From: PCC-10605 sp964409355
GTDB lineage: Bacteria > Cyanobacteriota > Cyanobacteriia > Cyanobacteriales > Cyanobacteriaceae
Length of the DNA stretch: 18,730 bases
NCBI GenBank assembly: GCA_964409355.1
Contig: CAYPDC010000077.1
Span: 1-18,730, forward strand
Reading direction: 5' to 3'
Shown here piece after piece: positions 1 to 7,913 of the stretch (positions are counted from its first letter, which is position 1; each line of letters begins with the position of its first letter). A program made the position numbers and the translations under genes. The notes beneath the pieces are model-generated. The model was not told the DNA's origin. It did not search any database and saw only the letters and a list, made by a program, of their open reading frames with translations.

Positions 1-56
1 CTCATCACCTCATCACCTCATCACCCCATCACCCCATCACCTCATCACCCCATCAT
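1..56. repeat. 8-bp tandem repeat (YCATCACC)n
   Basis: Seven head-to-tail 8-bp units, TCATCACC or CCATCACC, run from position 2; the last unit decays to CCATCATT. The array ends next to the cysC stop codon and may extend left of the window. It has no spacers, so it is not a CRISPR. It resembles the short tandem repeats common between cyanobacterial genes. The reverse-strand unit GGTGATGAGG recurs at about 1762-1772 inside the MITE-like element. Confidence 0.9.
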
Positions 57-59
57 TGA

Positions 60-605
60 TTACACAGCGACAGGCTGAGAGATATAACCTAATTTTGCTA
101 AACCTTGTAAAACTTTGTTAACACTTTGGTCTAATTCTTCTAAATCTGTGCGACACTCAATCTCAGGGTTAGTAGGAGGTTCATAAGGATCACTGATACC
201 AGTAAACATTTTAATTTCTCCAGCACGGGCTTTTTGATATAACCCTTTTACGTCTCTCTCCTCACAAACAGAAAGAGGTGCATTAACGAAAACTTCGACA
301 AAATTGCCGATTTTTGCTCTAACTTCTTCTCTAATGTCACGATAGGGAGAAATGGCAGAAACGATGACAATTACACCATTACGAGTTAATAGGTGAGAAA
401 CAAAACCGATACGACGGATATTTTCGTCTCTATCTTCTTTACTAAAACCTAAACCTTTAGTTAAATTGGTACGGACAATATCACCATCAAGCATTTCTAT
501 TTTATAACCTTGTTCCCTTAATTTCGCCTCGACTTGTTGGCTAATAGTTGTTTTACCTGCACCACTTAAACCAGTAAACCAAATTGTAACGCCTTTTTGT
601 TCCAT
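60..605 (-). CDS. cysC: Adenylyl-sulfate (APS) kinase
   Basis: A cytosolic enzyme that phosphorylates adenosine 5'-phosphosulfate with ATP to give PAPS, the activated sulfate used in assimilation and sulfation. The 181-residue length is that of a stand-alone CysC. Visible motifs are the P-loop GLSGAGKTT (residues 12-20), the DGD turn (40-42), the GLGFSKEDRDENIRR substrate segment (51-65), SAISPYR (83-89, with the family's phospho-acceptor serine region), KGLYQKAR (110-117) and FTGISDPYEPP (134-144). It starts at an ATG and ends in TAA. The downstream neighbour is the tandem repeat at the window edge; the next gene upstream is an unrelated hydrolase 141 bp away, so no sulfur operon is visible. 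Family assignment is secure. Confidence 0.97.
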   Translation of the reverse strand: MEQKGVTIWFTGLSGAGKTTISQQVEAKLREQGYKIEMLDGDIVRTNLTKGLGFSKEDRDENIRRIGFVSHLLTRNGVIVIVSAISPYRDIREEVRAKIGNFVEVFVNAPLSVCEERDVKGLYQKARAGEIKMFTGISDPYEPPTNPEIECRTDLEELDQSVNKVLQGLAKLGYISQPVAV

Positions 606-701
606 TTTTTTATACTATTTTTTATATAAGTTAATATTCTTTTGAGTATTGTACAAGCCCCTGTTAATCCACACAAGCAAAAAAATTGACAGTAGGTGGA
701 T

Positions 702-737
702 TGGGAAGCGTGGGAAGTATGGGAAGCATGGATAGTA
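702..737. repeat. 9-bp tandem repeat (TGGGAAGYR)n
   Basis: Three consecutive 9-bp units, TGGGAAGCG, TGGGAAGTA and TGGGAAGCA, are followed by a decayed fourth unit, TGGATAGTA. The repeat lies in the 141-bp gap between the hydrolase and cysC. It is a short slippage-type array with no visible coding content. Confidence 0.75.
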
Positions 738-746
738 GTTCGTATT

Positions 747-1619
747 TTATATTTCGTGGATAGATTGCAAATAGCGTGCGATCGCATCGTTAAATTGTTC
801 TGATTCAACGATAAAAGCCCAATGATTACCTTTAACTTGCTTGATAGTTAAATTAGTCAAATATTCCTTATAGGGGTTTATTTGCCAAGAAGTACGATTT
901 AATCCTTTTTCGGGAAGTATTAATAAACTGGGTAAATTTAATTGAGTAGTTAATCCTTTCTCCTTAATAACATCTTCAAAAATTTCATTCCGTGCCACTT
1001 CAGGGAATTTACTACTCCAATAACCCTCTTTTTTTTCCTCCATACCATAGTTAAATATTTCCTTTTGCCAGAATGTCCAACCTTGATATTGTTTGAGAGT
1101 TTTTGCTACTTTTTCTGCGGATAAATAGTCAGGAAATGACTGCATTAATTTCAGGAAAGGTAAGACTTTATAAAGAATAGGAAAAGTTAACCTAAATATC
1201 GAGGGCATGGAATCAATAAAAAACGGATCAACTAATGTTAAACTTTGACAAAGATGAGGATTTTTTGTCGCCCAAATACAAGCTAGTTTTGCACTCCATG
1301 AATGGGCAATTATATGAGTTTTTTCCCAGTTTAAATGTTGATATAAGTTTGATATATCTTCTAAATAGTCATCCTTAAAATAACCTGTTTTGGGTTTACT
1401 GCTATCTCCATGACCTCTTAAATCAGGAGCTATGATATGATAATTACTATTATTTGCTGATAAATATTCTCCCAATTTTTGCCACACTAAACAGTTATCA
1501 GCCATACCGTGTAATAGCAAAATATTTTCTGATTTATGATCAACTAAATTTTGATTATTTTTCCATTCTAAATAGACTAACTCTATTTTTCCCCATCGAA
1601 CTTTGTTTCTCTGATACAT
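747..1619 (-). CDS. Alpha/beta-fold hydrolase
   Basis: A 290-residue single-domain alpha/beta hydrolase with no signal peptide, so probably cytosolic. The strand ending in LLLHGMADN (residues 34-42) carries the HG oxyanion-hole motif, followed by IIAPDLRGHGDS (62-73). The nucleophile elbow is THIIAHSWSAKLA, with Ser107 in an A-H-S-W-S context instead of the usual G-x-S-x-G. The catalytic histidine is probably His266 in VKGNHWAFIVE. The acid residue is not obvious; Asp131 in LTLVDPFF or Glu237 are possibilities. The mid-region (about 135-225) is a helical lid rich in aromatic residues. The fold covers esterases, haloalkane dehalogenases, lactonases and C-C hydrolases, and I cannot choose a substrate. 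The gene stands alone, with 365 bp of non-coding sequence upstream. Confidence 0.88.
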   Translation of the reverse strand: MYQRNKVRWGKIELVYLEWKNNQNLVDHKSENILLLHGMADNCLVWQKLGEYLSANNSNYHIIAPDLRGHGDSSKPKTGYFKDDYLEDISNLYQHLNWEKTHIIAHSWSAKLACIWATKNPHLCQSLTLVDPFFIDSMPSIFRLTFPILYKVLPFLKLMQSFPDYLSAEKVAKTLKQYQGWTFWQKEIFNYGMEEKKEGYWSSKFPEVARNEIFEDVIKEKGLTTQLNLPSLLILPEKGLNRTSWQINPYKEYLTNLTIKQVKGNHWAFIVESEQFNDAIARYLQSIHEI

Positions 1620-1716
1620 TTTGATTTTAATTTTGTAAATGGAAATTAAGTTAAATTCATTTAACGATCTTTATTAGCAATCAAATTCATGACTCCGTTG
1701 GCGAAATAAATCTTAA

Positions 1717-1960
1717 GCGTTGCTGAATTAGAGTATGATTTGTCTATAGTAACAGAGGAAGGGGTGATGAGGGGAAAGGGTGATTACTAAATTTTATTTA
1801 AAACAACTTTGTACTTATATGCCGATACAAAGCCTCAAAACCTTGATTTTTGTGACTTATTCACTCTTCCCTTTTCCTTCTTTCCTCTCTTCATCAAAAA
1901 ACTTTTTCGGCAAACCCTAATTAGTTCACAAACAGGATTCATACCTTAATTCAGCAACGC
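1717..1960. mobile_element. MITE-like non-autonomous element
   Basis: The left end at 1717 reads GCGTTGCTGAATTA, then GAGTATGATT. The right end, read in reverse complement from 1960, gives GCGTTGCTGAATTA, then AGGTATGAAT. The first 14 bp match perfectly and about 21-22 of 24-25 match overall. The roughly 244-bp interior has no ORF. It holds an internal inverted repeat (CTTTGTA at 1807-1813 and TACAAAG at 1826-1832) and a GGGGTGATGAGGGG patch. This looks like a deletion derivative or MITE of an insertion sequence whose transposase is elsewhere. No clear target duplication was found, so the exact ends are uncertain. The element fills most of the 365-bp gap (1620-1984) between smc and the hydrolase; the rest shows nothing else. 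Confidence 0.65.
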
Positions 1961-1965
1961 CTTGT

Positions 1966-1989
1966 TTCTTATATCGAACTCAGGTTAAT
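1966..1989 (+). repeat. Dispersed repeat, copy 1
   Basis: This 24-bp stretch begins TTCTTATATCGAACT and matches 7843-7866 at 22 of 24 positions. It starts just outside the right end of the MITE-like element and runs over the smc stop codon. Two copies about 5.9 kb apart in unrelated gaps suggest a dispersed repeat or element end. No partner in inverted orientation was found nearby. Confidence 0.5.
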
Positions 1990-4900
1990 TAAGATTAATG
2001 CCCAAAACCTGAGTATAAGCACCTCTGGCTTGTGTCACCCCAATAGTGCGTTGTGAAGCCTCAATCATTGGTCTTCTTAAACTAACCACAATAAATTGAG
2101 CATCTTTTGCCTGTTGTTGAATCATTTTAGAGAGTTTTTCCACATTCGCACCATCTAAAAACATATCCACTTCATCAAAGGCATAAAAAGGAGAAGGGCG
2201 GTATCTTTGCAAAGCAAAAATAAAACTTAATGCCGTTAAAGATTTTTCTCCTCCCGACATCGAACTTAATCTCTGTACTGCTTTTCCTTTGGGGTGCGCA
2301 ACGAGGGTTAAACCACCATTAAAAGGGTTATTTTCATCTTCTAATTTTAAGTAACCATCCCCATCTGAAAGGGTAGCAAAAATGTTTTTAAAGTTCTCAT
2401 TTACTGCGTCAAAGGCTTCTTTAAACGCTCTTAATCTTAAAGTGGTAAAATTTTCGATTCTTAACAGTAATTCTGTCCTTTCTCCTGCTAAAGTTGTTAA
2501 CTTTTCTGATAATTCCTCTAATCTTTCTTGATTCTTTTCAAACTGTTCTAATGCTAACATATTGACAGGCTCTAAAGCCTCTAATTTTTTCTCTAATTTA
2601 CTTATTTCTAGTTTAATTTGTTCTAATTGTTCCTTCAGATTAGCAAAGGTGATTTTTTCTCCATTACCTTCTTTTAAATCTGTATTAAATAAAAATGGTA
2701 TTTCTGGTAAAGGATTAGGTAAATTAGTCTCTATCTCTTGAATGAGAGAATTTAATTCACTAATTTTAGTCTGATATTCTTGATGTTGTAAAACAAATTT
2801 CTCTAACTTCCATTGGAGGTTTTTCTGCTCATTTTCAATTTTCTTTAATTCTTGCTCCTGTTTATCTCTTTTTGATTTTACCTGTTGCAATTTTTCAACT
2901 AAGGCTTGAACTTGTTGTTCAAATTGAGCTATATTTTCTCTCACTGTTTCTAATTCTTGGTTAAGATTAATTATTTCTTCTTCTTGTCTCTGTTTATTAT
3001 GCAATAAATCATTAATTTTATCTTCACTAGCTTTTAATTCTTTCTCTAATTGATTTTGCTTGTTAACTAAGTTGCGTAATTTTTCTTTATTTTCACTTAA
3101 CACTAATTGCCTTTCTTCTAACACTGATTCTTGCTCATTAATTAGCTGTTGCAACTGTTGCCATTCTTCGTTATCAAAGCTAGATTCTAACTCTTTTAAT
3201 TGTGCTTGTTTTTCTTCTAATTCCCTTTGCCATTGCGGTAATTTTTCTTGCAGACTATTTAACTCTTGGGTGTCTGTTACTAATTGTTGATAGTTACTGG
3301 CATTACTCTCCATAATCTTCTCTTTTTCTCTTTCTAAACGGCTAATTTCTCCCTGATTTTGCTCTAACATTAATTGTTGTTTTTGTCGATTTTGTCTTGC
3401 TTGATTTAATTCTTCCGATAAGCTCTTGATTTTTTCTCTTTTTTGAGATATTCTAATAGTAGTCTGGGGCTTAATATTTTCAATTTCACGGATGCGATCG
3501 CGCCATTCCCTAAATTCTTCACTCTCAGAAACGGAAACCTTACCAAAATGTAGGGAAGATTTTTGCGACACACTCCCCCCCGTCATCGCGCCACTGATTT
3601 CCAATAATTCACCATCAAGGGTGACAATGCGATGTTGCCCAATCAAATTTCTAGCGGTTTCTAAATCTTCAAATATCATAGTATTGCCAAAAACATAGGC
3701 AAAGATAGGTTGATAAATGGGCTCAAAATCCACTAAATTTAAGGCTAAATCCACAAATCCCCTTGTTTTGAGTAAATGATTAGGCAAATAAATCCGAGGG
3801 GCATTAATCTTATTTAAAGGTAAAAAAGTTGCCCTTCCTGCCCGTTGTTGCTTTAATAATTTAATCGCCATAGAAGCAATACTGTCATCCTCCACCACGA
3901 TAAAACCGAGACGACTTCCTGCGGCAATTTCCAACGCCAATTGATACTGCGACTCTACCTCCCCCAATTGGGCAACTAAACCACAAACACCGGGTAAATC
4001 GGAATTAAGGATAATTTTAGTGGCATAAGTGCCTTGGGCTTCCTGTTGTGCCTGACGAGTAGCTTCTAATTTATCTAATTGTCTCTGTTTGTCTCTTTGC
4101 TCATTTTCCAAACGGGTTAAGGTTTCTTGGTTTAAAAAGATTTCCGCTTCAATTTTTGCCAATTTTTCGGTTATATTTTGAATATTTGTCTCTGATAAGG
4201 CAATTTGTTCGGTTAAGCTATTAATTTTCTCATTTTTTGCCGTGATAGTTTCTTCTATCTGGGTTAATTGTTGGTTTTCCTGTTGAATACTTGCCTGTAA
4301 TTGGCTACATCTTTGAGTTGATAATGCCTGTTTAGTGAGTTGAGGATTTAATACTCCTTGCAAGGCATTTATCTGTTGACTTAATTCTGTTTGTTGGTTA
4401 ACCCATGCTTGAGATTGAGAAGCAATAGCTTGGGCTTTTTTCTTGGTTTCATCTAAGGTTTGTTTACTTTCATTTTTACTATTTTCTAATTGAGGAATAA
4501 TGTTATTTTCTAAGGATTCAATTTCTTTATTTAAAGTAAATATTTCCTGTTGATTCTGTTTAATATTCCGTTGATATTCTTCCTGTTTAATAGTTGCTTC
4601 TTTTTGCAGGTTAACTAACTCTTTTTGACGTTTGACTAGATTTTCTTGTTTCACTTTCTCTGTAGCTAGTTGAGATGCGATCGCAATTTGTTCATCCTCT
4701 CCTAATGCCTTTACCTGTTGATTAAGAGTAACTAATTCTCCTTGAGTTAAATCAATTTTTTCTTGAAGTTTAACTAAACTTACTTGAGTTTTTGTCTGTT
4801 GAATATCTATCTCATTTAATTGCTTTTGATAGTCTTCTTTTTCTTGTAATAGGCAACGCCAATTAATTACTATTTCCCATTGTTTTTTCTCCTGTATTTG

Positions 4901-5644
4901 GGCTTTAATTTTCTGATACTTTGCCGCTTTTTCCGAATCTTGTTTTAGTCTGGCACTATTTTGGATTAATTCTTCTTGGATAATATGACATTTTTCCTCT
5001 CTCTCTTTCACTGCGTCTAAAGTGGTTTTAGTTTGCTCAATTTTGCGATCGAACTCCGCAACACCCGCTAATTCATCAATAATTTCTCGTCTTTCTTTGC
5101 CATTCATCGTAATGATACGGGTAACATCCCCTTGCAAAACCACGTTATAACCTTCGGGATAAATGCGAAGGCGACTCAACTGCTCATGTAATTCTGTAGC
5201 CGTACAAGCTACATCATTAACATAGAAACTAGAGGCATAACTTCCCCCTTTAGTGACTCTTAAACGGCGAGTAATTTTTAATTCGGTTTGACTATCAAGA
5301 CTAAATTTTGTCTCTGATTCTTCCTGACTATTATTATCATTATTATCTGCTAATAAAGGATTATTTAAACTGCTTAAATCTGCCAAATCAAACACCACAG
5401 AAACAACAGTCTCTAAACTCTTGCCATTGCTTTTTTGACTATTATTAATCAAATCTGGTAGTCTTTCCGCCCTCATTCCTTTTGAACTAGCTAAACCTAA
5501 ACAGAATAATAAAGCATCTAAAATATTTGATTTTCCTGAACCATTTGGACCTGAAATTACCGTAAATCCGGGTAAAAAAGGAACTATATTACTACCACCA
5601 AAAGACTTAAATTTTGACAATTCAACTTGTTTAACATATACCAT
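1985..5644 (-). CDS. smc: Chromosome segregation protein SMC
   Basis: The bacterial condensin ATPase; as a dimer with ScpA and ScpB it compacts and segregates the chromosome. The 1219 residues show the full SMC order. The N-terminal ATPase half has Walker A GPNGSGKSN (32-40). A long Gln/Glu/Lys-rich coiled coil follows, then a hinge at about 545-710 (from LPGVCGLVAQ through the glycines of ISGAMTGGS), then a second coiled coil. The C-terminal ATPase half has signature LSSMSGGEKS (1126-1135), Walker B FYAFDEVD (about 1153-1160) and the D-loop FLDGAN. The tail VTQARGAYTQVLG is typical of cyanobacterial SMC. The ATG is preceded by an AT-rich gap of 291 bp (5645-5935) in which I see no gene. scpA and scpB are not in the window. 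The gene is intact and the assignment secure. Confidence 0.98.
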   Translation of the reverse strand: MVYVKQVELSKFKSFGGSNIVPFLPGFTVISGPNGSGKSNILDALLFCLGLASSKGMRAERLPDLINNSQKSNGKSLETVVSVVFDLADLSSLNNPLLADNNDNNSQEESETKFSLDSQTELKITRRLRVTKGGSYASSFYVNDVACTATELHEQLSRLRIYPEGYNVVLQGDVTRIITMNGKERREIIDELAGVAEFDRKIEQTKTTLDAVKEREEKCHIIQEELIQNSARLKQDSEKAAKYQKIKAQIQEKKQWEIVINWRCLLQEKEDYQKQLNEIDIQQTKTQVSLVKLQEKIDLTQGELVTLNQQVKALGEDEQIAIASQLATEKVKQENLVKRQKELVNLQKEATIKQEEYQRNIKQNQQEIFTLNKEIESLENNIIPQLENSKNESKQTLDETKKKAQAIASQSQAWVNQQTELSQQINALQGVLNPQLTKQALSTQRCSQLQASIQQENQQLTQIEETITAKNEKINSLTEQIALSETNIQNITEKLAKIEAEIFLNQETLTRLENEQRDKQRQLDKLEATRQAQQEAQGTYATKIILNSDLPGVCGLVAQLGEVESQYQLALEIAAGSRLGFIVVEDDSIASMAIKLLKQQRAGRATFLPLNKINAPRIYLPNHLLKTRGFVDLALNLVDFEPIYQPIFAYVFGNTMIFEDLETARNLIGQHRIVTLDGELLEISGAMTGGSVSQKSSLHFGKVSVSESEEFREWRDRIREIENIKPQTTIRISQKREKIKSLSEELNQARQNRQKQQLMLEQNQGEISRLEREKEKIMESNASNYQQLVTDTQELNSLQEKLPQWQRELEEKQAQLKELESSFDNEEWQQLQQLINEQESVLEERQLVLSENKEKLRNLVNKQNQLEKELKASEDKINDLLHNKQRQEEEIINLNQELETVRENIAQFEQQVQALVEKLQQVKSKRDKQEQELKKIENEQKNLQWKLEKFVLQHQEYQTKISELNSLIQEIETNLPNPLPEIPFLFNTDLKEGNGEKITFANLKEQLEQIKLEISKLEKKLEALEPVNMLALEQFEKNQERLEELSEKLTTLAGERTELLLRIENFTTLRLRAFKEAFDAVNENFKNIFATLSDGDGYLKLEDENNPFNGGLTLVAHPKGKAVQRLSSMSGGEKSLTALSFIFALQRYRPSPFYAFDEVDMFLDGANVEKLSKMIQQQAKDAQFIVVSLRRPMIEASQRTIGVTQARGAYTQVLGINLN

Positions 5645-5935
5645 ATAGCAATTCGATTCAAAATAAATAAATTGAGACGAGAGGAGTAAAGAGTAATGTT
5701 GAGAGTTAGTATTCTTCTATTATTTTAATAAAAATTAACGATGTATCAATATATCATAAATGCTTTATAGTTATCAACCAAAAACTTTTTCTTTGAGCAT
5801 TGATACCACAAGGACAATGTGACTTATGATAATGATAGGCGCGATCGAGTCTTCAATTCAGTTTGTTTGAATTCATCTATAAGTTTCACAAATTTGTCAA
5901 TCTGTTAGGGGATTCTCGATAGGAAAAAAATGTTT

Positions 5936-7597
5936 TTAAAAATGAAAGGTAGCGGATAAAAAAGGGCCATTAAAACTTTCTTTAAACCCAAATTTATTAC
6001 TTCCACTTCCCCAAGCATAATCGATTTCATAAAAACGATAGCCTAATTGTAAAGAGGTATTGTAACCAATCCACCAATCCATACCCCCTAAAAGATTCCA
6101 ACTCATATCGGTTTCTCCTGCTAAACCGAATCCTGACGCATCCCCCCTTAACCATAATGAGATGCGATCGCTCAATTGTAGTCCCATTTTAGCACCTAAC
6201 ATCGGTTCAAGCCAAGTGCGAGTTTGTCCATAATTATTTTGAAAACTGCCGTTAAAGTTAACTAAACTGCTAGTTGCCACAACATTAATAGTTTCCTCAA
6301 TATTGATACTGATGTTATTTAATCTTACTCCTGCAATGGGTTGAAACCAGATAAGGGGATAATTTCTTCCTGATGGTTTATCGGGTAAACGATTATTAGG
6401 AATGTCGCCGAAATGGTAACTTAAGGCAAAATCATAAATACCTTGTTGAAAATTGAGATTGGTTTGACTGGTGACATCGAGATTTTGAGGGGTGCGATTT
6501 TCTAAAAAATCTTCGGTTTTTTGAATTTTGGTTAATTCTTCGTCAACTAAGGCTTTGGCGGAGGTAATTTCTGCTTCTAGTTGTTGTAATTCTTCCGTAT
6601 CCTTCATTTCCCTTTCCTGTTTAACTCGTTGTAAACCTTCCTCTAAAATGTCACGGGTTGCTATTAATTCTTGTTCAATTTCAGGAATATTAGAAAGAAT
6701 ACCAATGTCGGAAATTCTTTGATTTAACTCTTGTAAATCTTGAATTTTGGAAAAATCTCGCACATTTAAAGCCAATAATTCCCGAAAACCTGCTTCGGTT
6801 AACTCAAAATCCTGTAAATCTTCTAAATTGATGTCATTAATACGAGAATCAGAGAATTGGGCTAATTCATCTCTAATTACAGTAACTTTAGCGTCAATAT
6901 TTTCAATTCTATCTAAGTCTTGAGTAAGGGCATTTTCTAAGTCATCAATTTGTTGATCTAATTGTTGTATTATTTCAGATTCTTTTAACTGCGCATCTTG
7001 TTTTGCTGTTTCAATCTTGCGATCGAGATTACTAGCTAATTCTGTTACTCTGGTATTAGTGGCTTTACTCATCAAATAATTAACGGCATTTAAAGCGGAG
7101 GGAGTGCGAGTTACTTGCCTTTGTAAATTAGTCACATCTCCTAAGTTGACATAATAACCATCAAAAATGATGCCAAATCTGCCTTTCCACGCCTCAAAAC
7201 GCGCACTGGCGGTAAAATTTAAGGCATCTAAAGTTTCACCTAAACTGAGGTGATAATCGGCACTTCTACCCCTAGCGGTGGCTGTACCATAGGTATTGAG
7301 AGGCACGGTTACATAAGGTTGAAATTGAAAACGCCATTTATTAAAATCAGGTATTGACTCATTTTTTTCTTGATTTTGAGATAGAAAATAAGAAGTATTT
7401 TTGCTAATTTTACTATCAGAAAAATTATTAACTATTGAATTTTTATTATTAATAAAAATGTGATTATTTAATATTAAATCTTTAGCACAATTACAGCCTA
7501 ATTCATCATCAAAAATAGTATTTGCTGAAGCTAAATAAGGATAAAAGCTAGACAATAAAAGAGTTGTGTAAAATATTTTATGTTTTAATAATAGCAT
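5936..7597 (-). CDS. Outer-membrane beta-barrel protein with internal coiled coil
   Basis: A 553-residue protein with an N-terminal hydrophobic stretch (about 6-24, ending SFYPYLASA) that reads as a Sec signal peptide. A linker precedes alternating aromatic strands typical of outer-membrane barrels (WRFQFQPYVTVPL at 88-100; FTASARFEAWKGRFGIIFDGYYVNLGD at about 128-154). A highly charged Glu/Gln/Leu-rich segment follows (about 183-365), with heptad-like patterns that predict coiled coil or helical hairpins. The barrel resumes at about 380-553 (FDFALSYHFGD, WFQPIAGVRL, WLEPMLGAKMGLQL, SLQLGYRFYEIDYAWG) and ends FLSATFHF, with the C-terminal Phe expected of BAM-inserted proteins. The gene is flanked by gaps of about 300 bp and looks monocistronic. 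I recognise the architecture but not a named family. The coiled coil could face the periplasm or the outside. Confidence 0.75.
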   Translation of the reverse strand: MLLLKHKIFYTTLLLSSFYPYLASANTIFDDELGCNCAKDLILNNHIFINNKNSIVNNFSDSKISKNTSYFLSQNQEKNESIPDFNKWRFQFQPYVTVPLNTYGTATARGRSADYHLSLGETLDALNFTASARFEAWKGRFGIIFDGYYVNLGDVTNLQRQVTRTPSALNAVNYLMSKATNTRVTELASNLDRKIETAKQDAQLKESEIIQQLDQQIDDLENALTQDLDRIENIDAKVTVIRDELAQFSDSRINDINLEDLQDFELTEAGFRELLALNVRDFSKIQDLQELNQRISDIGILSNIPEIEQELIATRDILEEGLQRVKQEREMKDTEELQQLEAEITSAKALVDEELTKIQKTEDFLENRTPQNLDVTSQTNLNFQQGIYDFALSYHFGDIPNNRLPDKPSGRNYPLIWFQPIAGVRLNNISINIEETINVVATSSLVNFNGSFQNNYGQTRTWLEPMLGAKMGLQLSDRISLWLRGDASGFGLAGETDMSWNLLGGMDWWIGYNTSLQLGYRFYEIDYAWGSGSNKFGFKESFNGPFLSATFHF

Positions 7598-7717
7598 TTT
7601 TTTTTATATATTTAAATTTTGATAATTAAATTCATTTCATTGCGAGATAAGAGTTTTGACTCATAACTACCTTTGTAATAAATTGACAAAGCTAATAGTT
7701 TTCGTTCAACAAATTTT

Positions 7718-7739
7718 ACCTTGAGCGAAGTCGAAAGGT
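7718..7739. repeat. Palindromic dispersed repeat
   Basis: The 22-bp interrupted palindrome opens ACCTTGAGCGAAG and closes AAAGGT. GTTCA (7704-7708) and TGAAC (7739-7743) extend the pairing further out. I recognise the core as a repeat frequently met between cyanobacterial genes. Only one copy is in this window. Confidence 0.55.
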
Positions 7740-7842
7740 GAACTAATAAAATACAATTTTACCCCGACTATAAAAGTAGGAGTTACGAGCTTGTACCAAA
7801 AATTAACCCATTGATTTTCCTGAAACCTACCTAAATCAAGAA

Positions 7843-7866
7843 TTCTTATATCGAACTGAGGTAAAT
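7843..7866 (+). repeat. Dispersed repeat, copy 2
   Basis: Second copy of the repeat at 1966-1989, in the same orientation, with two mismatches in 24 bp. It is followed after 8 bp by the GGTGGG palindrome at 7875. Confidence 0.5.
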
Positions 7867-7874
7867 AAATGTAG

Positions 7875-7891
7875 GGTGGGTATTGCCCACC
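7875..7891. repeat. GGTGGG-type palindrome, copy 1
   Basis: Reads GGTGGGTATTGCCCACC, a near-perfect hairpin preceded by GTAG. Sister copies occur at 9357-9373 and 18045-18061. It lies 22 bp downstream of the stop codon of the minus-strand gene ending at 7914, so a role as a 3' hairpin is possible, though no T-run follows. Confidence 0.65.
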
Positions 7892-7913
7892 ACTTTGCTC
7901 AATATTGAAATAT

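Larger units (their letters stand above)
7598..7913. other. Repeat-filled intergenic gap
   Basis: This 316-bp gap between two minus-strand envelope genes holds no gene I trust. It contains three dispersed-repeat motifs in close succession (7718-7739, 7843-7866 and 7875-7891). A 72-codon frame read across them on the minus strand contains the peptide FDFAQGK, which comes from the first repeat and is not protein evidence. Upstream promoter sequence for the barrel gene should lie in its left part (AT-rich 7598-7690), but I see no clear boxes. Confidence 0.7.

Noticed and set aside
1..56. Possible CRISPR array at the window start
   Set aside because: Units are 8 bp and contiguous with no spacers; this is a simple tandem repeat.
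566..808. An 80-codon minus-strand frame across the cysC-hydrolase gap
   Set aside because: It spans the 9-bp tandem repeat (THASHTSHASQS peptide) and overlaps the ends of two well-supported genes.
5642..5665. TATAGCAATT just upstream of the smc ATG as a third TA-flanked MITE
   Set aside because: Only about 10 bp match the ends, the conserved TGATTTGTGAGA box is absent, and no opposite end was found in the next 290 bp.
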